Assembly (NCBI RefSeq): GCF_900114625.1
Contig: NZ_FOZL01000001.1
Coordinates: forward strand, 1,922,001-1,986,000
Direction of reading: 5' to 3'
DNA length: 64,000 nt
From: Granulicella pectinivorans
Lineage (GTDB): Bacteria; Acidobacteriota; Terriglobia; Terriglobales; Acidobacteriaceae
Under the pieces are notes generated by a model, which was given only the letters and a program-made list of their open reading frames with translations, made no database searches and was not told where the DNA came from. The position numbers and the translations under genes were made by a program. Position 1 is the stretch's first letter; each line of letters starts with the position of its first letter. Below are positions 8,857 to 17,675 of this stretch, in pieces.

Positions 8857-8958
8857 TTGACACGCGGCAGGTCCCATACTATTCTCCGTGAAACGAACAA
8901 TGAAAGGTTTCATTCGGCTGATCCTGCCAGATTGAGCTTTTCAAATGAAAGCTTTCAT
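8857..8958 (+). promoter_or_regulatory. Promoter with two LacI operators (TonB receptor)
   Basis: TTGACA (8857-8862), a 17-base spacer and TATTCT (8880-8885) make the best promoter in the window. Two palindromes follow: ATGAAAGGTTTCAT (8900-8913) and the perfect ATGAAAGCTTTCAT (8945-8958), with centres 45 bases apart, which would allow a dimer-of-dimers to loop or a double block. A GGAG ribosome site at 8959 abuts the second operator. Confidence 0.8.
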
Positions 8959-8969
8959 GGAGAATCCAT

Positions 8970-11900
8970 ATGACTACCGCACGCTTCCAGTTCTGGCTCT
9001 TCCTTGTCGTTCTCATACTCTCGGGCTCTGGTTTGAATGGAAATGCGCAGTCCTCCACCGAGGGCGCGATTGCTGCAACGGTCATGGATGCGCAAGGCGC
9101 ATTTGTCGCAGGGGCCGGCGTGGTCGTCCATAACAACGGAACGGGCGCCGAGATGAAGGCGCCGGCCAATGCGCGGGGATATTTTCGCTTGGGGCAGCTT
9201 GCTCCGGGAGAGTATACGGTCAGCGTGGCGGCTCCTGGCTTTGCTGGGTATTCAGCCGCGCATGTGATGGTGCAGGTGGGTGTGATTACAGAACTGCGGC
9301 CTGTGCTTGGCGTTGCGGGCACCTCAGCGGTGGTGGATGTGACGAGCGCCGGCAGCGCGGTCAATACGGAGAGTTCGGACTTCACCGCGAATGTGAATCA
9401 GACCGTGATCGACAGTCTGCCGATCAACGGGCGTCGCTGGTCGAACTTCGCGGTGCTCACGCCGGGTGTGACGTCCGATTCGACCGGCTTCGGGCAGCTC
9501 AGCTTTCGCGGTATGGCGTTGACGCAGAACAACAACACGGTGGATGGCGCTGACAACAACCAGGTCTTCTTCGCGCAGGAGCGTGGAGGCACGCGCGCCG
9601 GCTACTCGACCACGCAGGCCGCGATCCAGGAGTTCCAGGTCAACAACTCCAACTATTCGGTGGAGTATGGGCGCGCTGCGGGCGGAGTCGTAAATACTGT
9701 AACGAAAAGTGGCGCAAATCAACTCCATGGCGAGTTGTTCTTCTATGACCGCGACAACGGATTCGGTGGTGCGACGAATCCCTACACTCTGATCACGACG
9801 CAGGCCGCGACCGGTGCGTTTGTCAGTGCGCCGCAAAAGATCAAAGACTGGCGCAAGCAGTTCGGTTTCGGCGTTGGCGGGGCGCTCCTGCACGACCGCC
9901 TGTTCTGGTTCTATGCGTTCGACGACTACAAGAGGAACTTCCCTCTGGTGGCACAGGCCGGCAGCCCGAACACGTTCTTTGCGGCTGCCGATGCCGCTTT
10001 GCCTGCAGGCAAGGCGTGCGGTGGAACGGGGGCGGCTGCTCCTTCCACGGCGGATGCCGCGGCCTGCACGCTGGCGACTAATCTGGCGACGACCTATGCC
10101 GGCGGCTCGGCGCAGTATAACGCTGGTCTTGCCGGTCTGCTGACTGAAGTTGGCATCGTGCCGCGACACGCGGATCAGGTGATCAACTTTCCGAAGCTCG
10201 ACTGGATCATCACGTCGTCGCAGCACTTCAGCATCGAATACAACCGGCTGCGCTGGGCATCGCCGGGGGGCGTTGCGACTACGTCCACCGCAACCTCGCA
10301 GGGCACGAACAACATCGGTAACGACTACGTGAAGGAAGACTGGGCGGTTGCGAAGCTGCAGAGCGTCCTGTCGCCACGCATGGCGAATGAGCTGCGCGCG
10401 CAGTATGGGCGCGAGCTCGACTACCAGACCGCGCAGACGCCTCTGCCCGCGTTCGAGAAGCCGTTTGCGAATAACGTCTTCGGTTTGCCGCCGCAAGTAT
10501 CCATCGCAAGCTCGACCGGCTTTGCGCTGGGCACGCCAAGCTTTCTGCCTCGCGCAAACTATCCTAATGAGTTCAAGACGCAGTTCGCCGATACCGTAAC
10601 GCTCGCGCGTGGCCGTCATACCTTCAAGGCCGGCCTCGACATTCTGCGCACGCAGGATAAGACCAACTTCGAGCGCTCAGCCTATGGCGTCTACACCTAT
10701 GCCTCAGCGGCTACCTTCCTCTCCGACTACTACAAGCCCAACTCCTGCGCCGGCCTGCCTTGTTATGCGAGCTTTGTGCAGGCGTTCGGGCCGCTTGCCT
10801 TCGACTTCACGACAACCGACTACGGCTTCTTTGCCAGCGACGACTGGAAGGTTACGCCGCGTCTCACGCTGAACCTCGGCGTGCGCTATGAGTTTGAGCG
10901 GCTTCCGCCGGTGCAGGCAGGGCTCAGTGTTGGAGCCGCTCCTGGAGCGGGTTTTGTGCCCAGCGACAAGAACAACCTTGGGCCTCGCGTTGGCTTTGCG
11001 TACGATGTCTTCGGCAACGGCAAGACGGCGGTGCGTGGCGGCTACGGTCTTCTGTATGGCCGCATCCTGAACGCGACCATCTACTACGCACGGACGAACA
11101 CTGGTTCACTCGCTGGGCAGACGAGCTATACCTTTACGGCCTCGACGGCAGGCGCACCGGCTTTCCCGAATGTCTTCGCGAGCACGCCGAATGGCACGGC
11201 TTCAAAACCCAATGCGTTCTACTTCGACACCGGCTACCAGGCTCCGCAGGTGCACCAGATGGACCTGACGGTGCAACAGGATCTTGGCTGGAATACCTCG
11301 TTCTCGGTGACCTATCTCGGCAGCCTCGGACGGCAACTGCCGAACTTCGTCGATACCAACATCGATACGACCAACACCGCAAATGTAACGTACAACATTA
11401 CAGATACCACGGGCGCGGGCCCTATCAAGAGTGCGTACAGTTCCATTGTCTATACCGCCCGTCTCAATAGCAGCTATGGCTCTCTGACGCGTGTCTTCAG
11501 CGGTGTGACCTCGAGCTATCATGCGTTGTCGGTGGCGTTGAATCATCGCTTGTCGCATAACCTGCAGGTGATGACGAACTACACGTGGTCGCACGCGCTG
11601 GACTATGGACAGAACTCGTCGACCTCGAACGATGTGAACGATCTGCTTGTGCCGACGACGCTGAAGTTCGACTACGGCAACTCCAACCAGAACGTGCCGA
11701 ACCGGTTTGTCTTCGCGGCGGTGTACTCCGCGCCGTGGAAGTTTGCGGGCTGGAGGGGGTATCTGCTCAACGGCTTCCAGATCGCTCCTGTCTTCCAGGC
11801 GCAGACCGGGCTGCCGTTTTCGCTCACAACGAGTGGCACGCCGACCTTCTTTGCCACGGGCGCGACGAAGGCGACCACCGGCATCGGCGGCAGCGTGAAT

Positions 11901-12233
11901 GGCTCGGGCAACAACCAGTTGCGCACCCTGATCACCGGGCGCAACCAGTATCACTTCCGGAACGATCAGGTGCTGGATACGCGGCTTTCGAAGAGCATCA
12001 CGTTCGCGGACAAGTATCAACTGGAGTTGCTGGCCGAGGCCTTCAACTTCCTGAATCATGTCAATGTGACCGGCGTGAACACGGTAGGCTATACGCTGAC
12101 GGCTGGGACGGCGGCTACTCCGAACACGGCTGGGATGACCTACAACTCGGCCTTCGGGACGACCACCGCAGCGAACAACAACAACGTGTACAGCCCGCGG
12201 CAGATGCAACTTGCGGTGCGGTTGCACTTCTAG
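8970..12233 (+). CDS. Oar-like TonB-dependent receptor with carboxypeptidase-regulatory domain
   Basis: A 1087-residue outer-membrane protein. It begins with a signal peptide, then a beta-sandwich of the CarboxypepD_reg type (residues about 30-115: IAATVMDAQGAFVAGAGVVVHNN), a plug domain (IDSLPINGRRWSNFAVLTPGV, VDGADNNQVFF, GRAAGGVVNTVTKSGANQLHG) and a long beta-barrel ending in QLAVRLHF, with the terminal Phe expected of outer-membrane barrels. Such receptors import bulky substrates with energy from TonB. ATG 8970 has GGAG eight bases ahead. Two LacI operators precede it, so it is the outer-membrane import step of the deaminase-ribokinase regulon. The ligand cannot be read from sequence. Confidence 0.9.
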   Translation: MTTARFQFWLFLVVLILSGSGLNGNAQSSTEGAIAATVMDAQGAFVAGAGVVVHNNGTGAEMKAPANARGYFRLGQLAPGEYTVSVAAPGFAGYSAAHVMVQVGVITELRPVLGVAGTSAVVDVTSAGSAVNTESSDFTANVNQTVIDSLPINGRRWSNFAVLTPGVTSDSTGFGQLSFRGMALTQNNNTVDGADNNQVFFAQERGGTRAGYSTTQAAIQEFQVNNSNYSVEYGRAAGGVVNTVTKSGANQLHGELFFYDRDNGFGGATNPYTLITTQAATGAFVSAPQKIKDWRKQFGFGVGGALLHDRLFWFYAFDDYKRNFPLVAQAGSPNTFFAAADAALPAGKACGGTGAAAPSTADAAACTLATNLATTYAGGSAQYNAGLAGLLTEVGIVPRHADQVINFPKLDWIITSSQHFSIEYNRLRWASPGGVATTSTATSQGTNNIGNDYVKEDWAVAKLQSVLSPRMANELRAQYGRELDYQTAQTPLPAFEKPFANNVFGLPPQVSIASSTGFALGTPSFLPRANYPNEFKTQFADTVTLARGRHTFKAGLDILRTQDKTNFERSAYGVYTYASAATFLSDYYKPNSCAGLPCYASFVQAFGPLAFDFTTTDYGFFASDDWKVTPRLTLNLGVRYEFERLPPVQAGLSVGAAPGAGFVPSDKNNLGPRVGFAYDVFGNGKTAVRGGYGLLYGRILNATIYYARTNTGSLAGQTSYTFTASTAGAPAFPNVFASTPNGTASKPNAFYFDTGYQAPQVHQMDLTVQQDLGWNTSFSVTYLGSLGRQLPNFVDTNIDTTNTANVTYNITDTTGAGPIKSAYSSIVYTARLNSSYGSLTRVFSGVTSSYHALSVALNHRLSHNLQVMTNYTWSHALDYGQNSSTSNDVNDLLVPTTLKFDYGNSNQNVPNRFVFAAVYSAPWKFAGWRGYLLNGFQIAPVFQAQTGLPFSLTTSGTPTFFATGATKATTGIGGSVNGSGNNQLRTLITGRNQYHFRNDQVLDTRLSKSITFADKYQLELLAEAFNFLNHVNVTGVNTVGYTLTAGTAATPNTAGMTYNSAFGTTTAANNNNVYSPRQMQLAVRLHF

Positions 12234-12305
12234 ACACTCCCCCTCCCCAAGATTGTCAAAGTCTTCAAAAATAAGGACTTAGATCTGGACTTCTCCAGGA
12301 GTGAC

Positions 12306-12347
12306 GACGAAGGGCCCGGCAGCAGCCGGGCCCTTCGTCTCTATTTT
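12306..12347 (+). terminator. Rho-independent terminator of the TonB receptor
   Basis: A perfect 15-bp stem (GACGAAGGGCCCGGC / GCCGGGCCCTTCGTC, 12306-12320 and 12325-12339) with a four-base AGCA loop is followed by TCTATTTT. Confidence 0.9.
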
Positions 12348-12581
12348 AAATGATGGGTTGAAACTGATGGTTCATGGGGAAGAGTCCTGAAATGAGCGAA
12401 TTAGGTCGTTTCGGGGGTTGACACACGATTTTGCGGGGTTGCAGGGTTTATTTGAGACAGCTACCCGCCCTTCACTTGGCTGCTTCCGCTGGCGTGGATC
12501 AAGTTTGTTTTGCAACGCGCTTGGCTCGCGCATCGTCGGACTGTCGTGGATGGAAGATGGCGGGGTGCGCAGATGTGAACA

Positions 12582-12623
12582 GAAAAGGCCCCGGGTCATA
12601 CGAAAGATGTCCGTCCCGGGGCT
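12582..12623 (-). terminator. Terminator of the Gfo/Idh/MocA gene
   Basis: Arms GCCCCGGG (12588-12595) and CCCGGGGC (12615-12622) pair; read on the minus strand the hairpin is followed by CTTTTCT. It lies just beyond the stop of the minus-strand oxidoreductase gene. Confidence 0.75.
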
Positions 12624-12633
12624 GTTGCTCTGC

Positions 12634-13830
12634 TTAGGCTTTGATGGTTACGTGCTTGGCGGCCAACTGGGCTTTGATGACCAGTTCGGCGGCAAGCAGG
12701 GCCTGGGTCTGATCCTGCGCGATGTGGGTCCGGTTCACGCAGTCGGCTACGAACTGCGGGCCGAAGGGGAGCGGCACGTTGTTGCAGTCGATGTAGCGCG
12801 ACGAGTCCTTGTCGACGATGAACAGGTTGTTGCCCGACTTGTTGACGGCAACGTTGGTGTACTTGCGCACCTCGATATAGCCCTGTGTGCCGAGGATGAA
12901 CAGGCGTCCATCACCCCATGTGCCGAGGCCATCGGGCGTGAACCAGTCGAGCCGGACATAGCCGAAGCCCTTATCGCCGCGAAGGACCATGTCGCCGAAG
13001 TCCTGGAACGCGGGGTGTCCAGGGTGGTTGATGTTTGCGACCTGCGACTCCACGATCTCAGCCGACGTGGAGCCGGTGTAGTAGAGGAACTGCTCGACCT
13101 GGTGCGAGCCAATGTCGCAGAGGATGCCGCCGTAGAGCTCCGGCTTCCAGAACCAGTCGGGCCGTTTCGAAGCACCGCCAGCGAACTTGTCGCCGCTGGC
13201 TCCCTGCTCGATCTGGTGGGGCGCGATGTTGATGGTCTGGATCACCTTGCCGATCGCACCTGCGCGGACGAGCTCACCGGCCTTGATGGCACCCTTCACC
13301 TCGAGCAGCTCGGAGTACATGATGCCGTAGATACGTTTGGTCGACGCGATGGTGGCGCGTATATCGGCGAGGTCGGCGAGCGTGGTGATGCCGGGCTTGT
13401 CGGAGAGATAGTCCTTACCGTGCTTCATCACGCGGACTCCGCGTTGGGCGCGGTGGCTGGCAACGGTGGAGGAGAGGACGAGCTGGATGTTGGGATCGTC
13501 GAGGATGGCCTGTTCGCTCATCACCTGCTTCACGTCGGGGAAGCGTGACTTGAAGAGCGCGATCTTGTCCGGCTCCTCGCCGAACCAGGCGACCAATTTA
13601 CCGCCTCCGCGCTGGATGGCACCGACCATGCCGTAGATGTGATCGTGGCTCATGCCGCAGACAGCGAAGTTGAGCGTCGCGGTCGGGGCAATGTCCTGTG
13701 AGGGCGCGACGGTCTCGTGGATGATATGCCCCTCACCAAACGACGAAGCGGGGAGGCTTGCGAGCATGCCTGCTCCGAGACCGGCGGTTTTGAGGAAGGC
13801 GCGGCGGTTGACGGCGTCGATCTTATTCAT
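12634..13830 (-). CDS. Tat-exported Gfo/Idh/MocA-family oxidoreductase
   Basis: A 398-residue protein starting with a twin-arginine signal (NRRAFLKTAGLGAG), so it is exported folded with its cofactor. The mature part begins near residue 45 with a Rossmann half (ATLNFAVCGMSHDHIYGMVGAI), has the dinucleotide-fold helix and the second strand (KLVAWFGEE), then the DKPGITTLADLADI segment that aligns with the conserved E-K-P region (here D-K-P), and a C-terminal alpha/beta domain with the GGILCDIGSHQVEQFLYY motif typical of this family. Members oxidise or rearrange sugars with NAD(P); exported ones are common in soil bacteria that break down plant glycans. It stands alone with its own terminator. 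The substrate is not known. Confidence 0.85.
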   Translation of the reverse strand: MNKIDAVNRRAFLKTAGLGAGMLASLPASSFGEGHIIHETVAPSQDIAPTATLNFAVCGMSHDHIYGMVGAIQRGGGKLVAWFGEEPDKIALFKSRFPDVKQVMSEQAILDDPNIQLVLSSTVASHRAQRGVRVMKHGKDYLSDKPGITTLADLADIRATIASTKRIYGIMYSELLEVKGAIKAGELVRAGAIGKVIQTINIAPHQIEQGASGDKFAGGASKRPDWFWKPELYGGILCDIGSHQVEQFLYYTGSTSAEIVESQVANINHPGHPAFQDFGDMVLRGDKGFGYVRLDWFTPDGLGTWGDGRLFILGTQGYIEVRKYTNVAVNKSGNNLFIVDKDSSRYIDCNNVPLPFGPQFVADCVNRTHIAQDQTQALLAAELVIKAQLAAKHVTIKA

Positions 13831-13944
13831 GAAAGCTCCTGTGAGGCTGCCGGATCAGTCTAGATGCTCTATGGTACGGATGTCATGCTGCGGATTTATG
13901 GTTTGGAAAACTCTTATCTCGGGCGGATGCGGAGCGGCAGAGGC

Positions 13945-15120
13945 TCAGAGTGTTTGGGCGCACTCGTAGGCAAGTTGCAGCCCCTCTTCCACTTTCATGG
14001 ACCATGCCTGCAGCAGAGAGGCTTCGCTGTGCAGGGGGTTGTCGCCGGACGTGGCGCTTCCGTTCCTGATTGGATCGAAGTGCAGGCCAAACGGAGCGAG
14101 GCCTGCAGCGATACCGGCTCGCACCTCGGGCGTGTTTTCCCCGATGCCTCCACCGAAGATCACGGCCTCCGCCGGTGTGCCGGTGGAAGCCAGGACGGCA
14201 AGGTAGGCCGCTACAAAGTGCAGGGCGCGGTAGGCGAACAGCTCCAGCGCGAACTTTGCGGCGGGTTCGTCGCTTTTGCGCAGGATGCGCGTGTCCAGCG
14301 AGATGCCCGATAGGCCTTGGAGACCGGACTTCTTTTCGAGGATGTTGAGGGCGTCCTTGGCGGATAGGTTGAGCTGCTTCATCAGGAAGGGGAGGATGGC
14401 GGGGTCGACGGAGCCCGACCGCGTACCCATCATGAGACCTTCGAGCGGAGTGAAGCCCATGGACGTGTCGATGGAGCGACCGTTGAGGATGGCGCAGGCG
14501 GAGGAGCCGCTTTCGAGATGGGTGGTGATGAGGATGCAGTCTTCGGGGCGCTTGCCGCGCAGGTGGGCGTAGCGTTCGAGCTGGAAGCGATGTGAGAGGC
14601 CATGGAAGCCGAAGCGGCGGATACCGAGGTGATCGGCAAGGGCGCGGTCGATGGGATAGCGCCATGCGATCTCAGGGAGAGTGTGGTGGAAGGCGGTGTC
14701 GAAGGCTACCGATACAGGGAACTCGCCGTGGAGCGCATCCATGACCTTGAGCGAGTTGGCGTTGTGGAGGGGGGCGAGGGGCTCGCGGCGCTCTATTTCG
14801 GCTCGAACATGGCTGTCGTAGGGGACGGCTTGGGTGAAGGTGTCGCCGCCGTGGACCACTCTGACTGCGGCGAGTTCGAATGTGCGATCGGCGAGGGCTT
14901 TGAGGGATTCCTGGGTTGCGGCGGTGAAGTCTTTGAAGTCGCCTTCTATCTCGCGAGTCCGGTCGCCCTCTGTGAGGACGAGTGTGGTGGGCTTGCCGAT
15001 GTTGTCGATGGTTCCGGAGAGGAGTTTCTTTGCTTCGGCGGCGTGGGTCTGGTGGGGGGACACGTCGACGAGGTCGAATTTGAGAGAGTTGCTACCGGGG
15101 TTAAGGGCCAGGACGATCAT
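13945..15120 (-). CDS. ackA: Acetate kinase
   Basis: A 391-residue cytoplasmic kinase that makes ATP and acetate from acetyl phosphate, or the reverse. It has the acetokinase N-terminal signature (ALNPGSNSLKFDLVD), GFHGLSHRF, and the second signature MGFTPLEGLMMGTRSGSVDPAIL. Two positions differ from the usual enzyme: GSNSLKF instead of GSSSLKF, and THLESGSSACAI where most members have a HLGNGAS-type motif, so activity on another carboxylic acid is possible. No phosphotransacetylase gene is nearby. The ATG at 15120 is the only good start. It is separated by only 36 bases from the TonB-like gene upstream on the same strand, so co-transcription is possible. Confidence 0.88.
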   Translation of the reverse strand: MIVLALNPGSNSLKFDLVDVSPHQTHAAEAKKLLSGTIDNIGKPTTLVLTEGDRTREIEGDFKDFTAATQESLKALADRTFELAAVRVVHGGDTFTQAVPYDSHVRAEIERREPLAPLHNANSLKVMDALHGEFPVSVAFDTAFHHTLPEIAWRYPIDRALADHLGIRRFGFHGLSHRFQLERYAHLRGKRPEDCILITTHLESGSSACAILNGRSIDTSMGFTPLEGLMMGTRSGSVDPAILPFLMKQLNLSAKDALNILEKKSGLQGLSGISLDTRILRKSDEPAAKFALELFAYRALHFVAAYLAVLASTGTPAEAVIFGGGIGENTPEVRAGIAAGLAPFGLHFDPIRNGSATSGDNPLHSEASLLQAWSMKVEEGLQLAYECAQTL

Positions 15121-15156
15121 GGCAGGTTGGATGTCGGAAAGGGGGAACGGGGTGGG

Positions 15157-16518
15157 TCAGGGGAGATGGAAGGCGAAGACGGTGATGACACTCATGGAGT
15201 TCGGTTCTCCGTCTTCCATGTTGGGACGGTAGCGCCAGCGTTGGGCGGCTTCAAGCGCAGCCTCCCGCAGCAACGGGGGGCCGCTGATGACACGGACGGA
15301 GGCGACGTTGCCCTGGGGGTCGACGTGGGCCTGGACCTTCACTTCTCCCTGGACATGAGCGTCAGAGGCGGCCTGGGGGTAGGCTGGCACGGGGCTGTAG
15401 AGGACGCTGGAGGCACCCGCTCCCAGGGTAGTGGCATGGATCGTGCTGTTGAGGGTGCCTGGATTCAGCTCTGCCCGCTGCTCCGGGGTTCGGCGCTCGA
15501 GACGAGGAGGCTGGGTGGTGAGGGCGATGTGACTGCGGTCCGACTCCGAGGAGTTCGCTGCGGCCGGAGCAGGTTTAGGCGTGGTCTTGGCTATTGCTGC
15601 TGGATTTGGCCGTGGCGGGGGAGGTTGGCTGGTGGCGGGGTGTGGGGGAGCGGCGGCGGTGAAAGGAGGCGCTGGCGCGGGGGAAGCTGTGGCGACGTGT
15701 GATCGGGCGGGGAGATGCTTCTTGGCGGGGTGATGGTGAGCGGCGGTGGTGGGGGGCGCGGGTATCACCTGGGGGATGGCTGGAGACACGGTGGCACTGG
15801 GGGCGGGGGTCGGATTTGCTTCTTTTGCGACCGGTGCGGGGCTGAGTTCAGGAGTGGTTGAGGCTGATCGGTACAGTGCGGCGCGGAAGTGGTAAAGGCC
15901 GACGGACAGAGCGACGAGGACGCACACGGCAGCAATCCAAAGGACTGGCCTTCGCGCGTTCTCCGGTTCTTCGTTGTCGAGAGAGGAGAACCGGATCGGT
16001 GACGTTCTGGTTTGCCAGACGCCGTTTTCTTCTTCGCGTGCAATCGCCAACTGGGCTGGATGCGCCGGCGGCACTGGCGCGATGAAGACGGGAGGGGGGT
16101 GGACGGGCTGAGTTTGACGCAGAGGCACTGGATCGACGAGGGATGGAACGACGGCGTGGTCCGTTCCCGGGCCTGCGCCGTGGTCGAGGGCGCGCCGGGC
16201 TTCCATCACAAATTTGAGAAGGGCGTGGGCATCGTCTTCGTGCGCGTGGGCTGCGAACTGTGGACCGGCAGAGGCAATGGCCAGTATGCCCAGGAGGTCG
16301 GCGTAGCTGATCGTGCGGTCGGCGAGATGGATGACGACCCAGAGGTGGGAGGTGAGATCACGATGAAAGGCGCGGTCGCGCTGGAGGCGAAGGACGATGG
16401 CCGGGAGGGATTGCTCCGTTGCCGGCACGGAGCCAGCCTTGAGGAGGAAGTCGCGCAGTTCCGCGATCTCACTGGGATAGCGGTCCGACACCTCTTGGAG
16501 TTGCAGTGGCTGCAGCAT
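15157..16518 (-). CDS. TonB-like energy transducer with a novel cytoplasmic N-terminus
   Basis: A 453-residue protein. Residues 1-170 are soluble and begin MLQPLQLQEVSDRYPSEI; this part looks helical and I do not recognise a family. One membrane segment follows (PVLWIAAVCVLVALSVGLYHF, near residue 190), then a long Pro/Ala-rich periplasmic linker, and a TonB C-terminal domain (about 375-453) with GEVKVQAHVDPQGNVASVRVISGPPLL and RWRYRP. It would couple the proton-motive force to one of the TonB receptors. The frame runs on upstream to 16989, but that extension is the antisense of fliM; ATG 16518 is the sensible start. No ExbB or ExbD is nearby. Confidence 0.75.
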   Translation of the reverse strand: MLQPLQLQEVSDRYPSEIAELRDFLLKAGSVPATEQSLPAIVLRLQRDRAFHRDLTSHLWVVIHLADRTISYADLLGILAIASAGPQFAAHAHEDDAHALLKFVMEARRALDHGAGPGTDHAVVPSLVDPVPLRQTQPVHPPPVFIAPVPPAHPAQLAIAREEENGVWQTRTSPIRFSSLDNEEPENARRPVLWIAAVCVLVALSVGLYHFRAALYRSASTTPELSPAPVAKEANPTPAPSATVSPAIPQVIPAPPTTAAHHHPAKKHLPARSHVATASPAPAPPFTAAAPPHPATSQPPPPRPNPAAIAKTTPKPAPAAANSSESDRSHIALTTQPPRLERRTPEQRAELNPGTLNSTIHATTLGAGASSVLYSPVPAYPQAASDAHVQGEVKVQAHVDPQGNVASVRVISGPPLLREAALEAAQRWRYRPNMEDGEPNSMSVITVFAFHLP

Positions 16519-16612
16519 GCTTAGATCGTATCTCTCCTGCCGTGCCCTTCTCGACGAGGCTACACGATGAGACACATTAACGCAGCGAAAATTGATGCCC
16601 AAGACGTGGTGG

Positions 16613-17584
16613 CTAACGCTGCGGGAGCGACGGGGGGTGTGGGCGGATGAGTTTGGCGGCGATGCGCTCGTCTGCGAGCATGGGCTGCGCCTCCCAGAGG
16701 GGCCCGTCGGACATGCCGAGGAGGCATGGGGTGGTGGTGGGGAGTGAGGATTCGAGGAGCTGGCCGGGTTGCAGGTTGAGGATTTCGGAGGCGAGCACCT
16801 TGAACGGCGGCAGGCGTAGCGTGGTGCGGACGCCGAGGGCAGCGATGCGGTCCTGGAGGAGTTTGCGGGTGGCGGGCGGCTGGACGCGTTCGTGGTCGCG
16901 GCGGTCGACCTCGCGGAGGAGAGCGGAGGCGATGACGGTGGCGAGCGCGATCTGGAGGGAGCCGGTGCGGTCGCCGACGTGGACCTCATACGTGAAAGAG
17001 AGAACGTACTCGGACTGGGGGTAGAAGCGGCGGGCGTGAATGGGGACGACGCGTCCGTCGTAGAGCGCCTGGAGGCCGAAGGGCGCCCACATGAGGTTCA
17101 TCTCAGTGCAGACGATGCCCATGAGAATCTCCATGATGGCGGTGTCGATCTGGGTGAGTTCGCGTGGGGTTCGGGTGGGGGGGATGGTGGTGAGACCGCC
17201 GAGGGCGAGGTGGACGAGGGGCTCTACGAGGGCGAGGTCCATGGCGATGAGGGACCGGGCGTCGGGGGCGCGGAAGCGCGACTGGGCGAGGTAGGAGGCG
17301 TCGAGGTCGATGGTATCGAGGAGGTTGTGGTAGAGCGAGCGCTCGGTGGCGACCATGGTGAGGGTGACGGGCGCGTTGAGGCGCGCGGACAGGGTGATGC
17401 CGAGGGACTGGGAGAAGATCTGGTTGACGGAGACGAGCATCTGCATCTGTTCGGCGGAGATGGAGGCGCGGCGGCCGAAGTTGATGGCGTTGGATTCTGG
17501 GGCGGCGGCTCGGGCGGCCTCGGCTTCGGCGGCGGCGGCGCGGAAGAGGTTGTTGATTGCGTTTTGGTCCAGTTCTTCGGCCAT
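16613..17584 (-). CDS. fliM: Flagellar motor switch protein FliM
   Basis: A 323-residue protein of the C-ring that binds CheY-P and controls rotation. It starts MAEELDQNAINNLF, which matches the N-terminal CheY-binding helix region (L-S-Q-x-E-I-D-x-L) only loosely. The middle CheC-like part holds SLYHNLLDTIDLDASYLAQ and LTQIDTAIMEIL, and the end (residues about 225-310) is a SpoA domain (LRLPPFKVLASEILNLQPGQLLES). The upstream frame extension is not credible, since ATG 17584 opens the conserved part. It is divergent from the two SpoA-domain genes at 17676, with 91 bases between. No other flagellar or chemotaxis gene is in the window. Confidence 0.8.
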   Translation of the reverse strand: MAEELDQNAINNLFRAAAAEAEAARAAAPESNAINFGRRASISAEQMQMLVSVNQIFSQSLGITLSARLNAPVTLTMVATERSLYHNLLDTIDLDASYLAQSRFRAPDARSLIAMDLALVEPLVHLALGGLTTIPPTRTPRELTQIDTAIMEILMGIVCTEMNLMWAPFGLQALYDGRVVPIHARRFYPQSEYVLSFTYEVHVGDRTGSLQIALATVIASALLREVDRRDHERVQPPATRKLLQDRIAALGVRTTLRLPPFKVLASEILNLQPGQLLESSLPTTTPCLLGMSDGPLWEAQPMLADERIAAKLIRPHPPSLPQR

Positions 17585-17675
17585 GTCGAGGGGGAAGCAT
17601 TTTGTCTGCCAAACGGGTGAGGGAGTTCTTAGACAGGTCTGAGAGGTTTGGCAGGGGAGTTGCATAGGCAGGAGT

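Larger units (their letters stand above)
12234..12633. other. Intergenic region with two opposed terminators
   Basis: Four hundred bases without a believable gene between two converging units. It holds the receptor terminator at 12306-12347 and the oxidoreductase terminator at 12582-12623. A TTGACA at 12418 has no good -10 element and no gene behind it. The open frame from 12418 rightward is only the antisense of the oxidoreductase. Confidence 0.6.

Noticed and set aside
12418..13548. Plus-strand frame of 376 codons starting at a TTGACA-like site
   Set aside because: Antisense of the Gfo/Idh/MocA gene; the hydrophobic/acidic repeats are the shadow of the real protein.
13827..13842. A further LacI site before the Gfo gene (ATGAAAGCTCCTGT)
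   Set aside because: Only the left half matches; the right half is not palindromic.
14602..15702. Plus-strand frame of 366 codons over ackA and the TonB-like gene
   Set aside because: Gly/Glu/Val-rich shadow with no start signal or motif.
16519..16989. N-terminal extension of the TonB-like gene
   Set aside because: Ser/Pro/Arg-rich and antisense to fliM; the family-like sequence begins at 16518.
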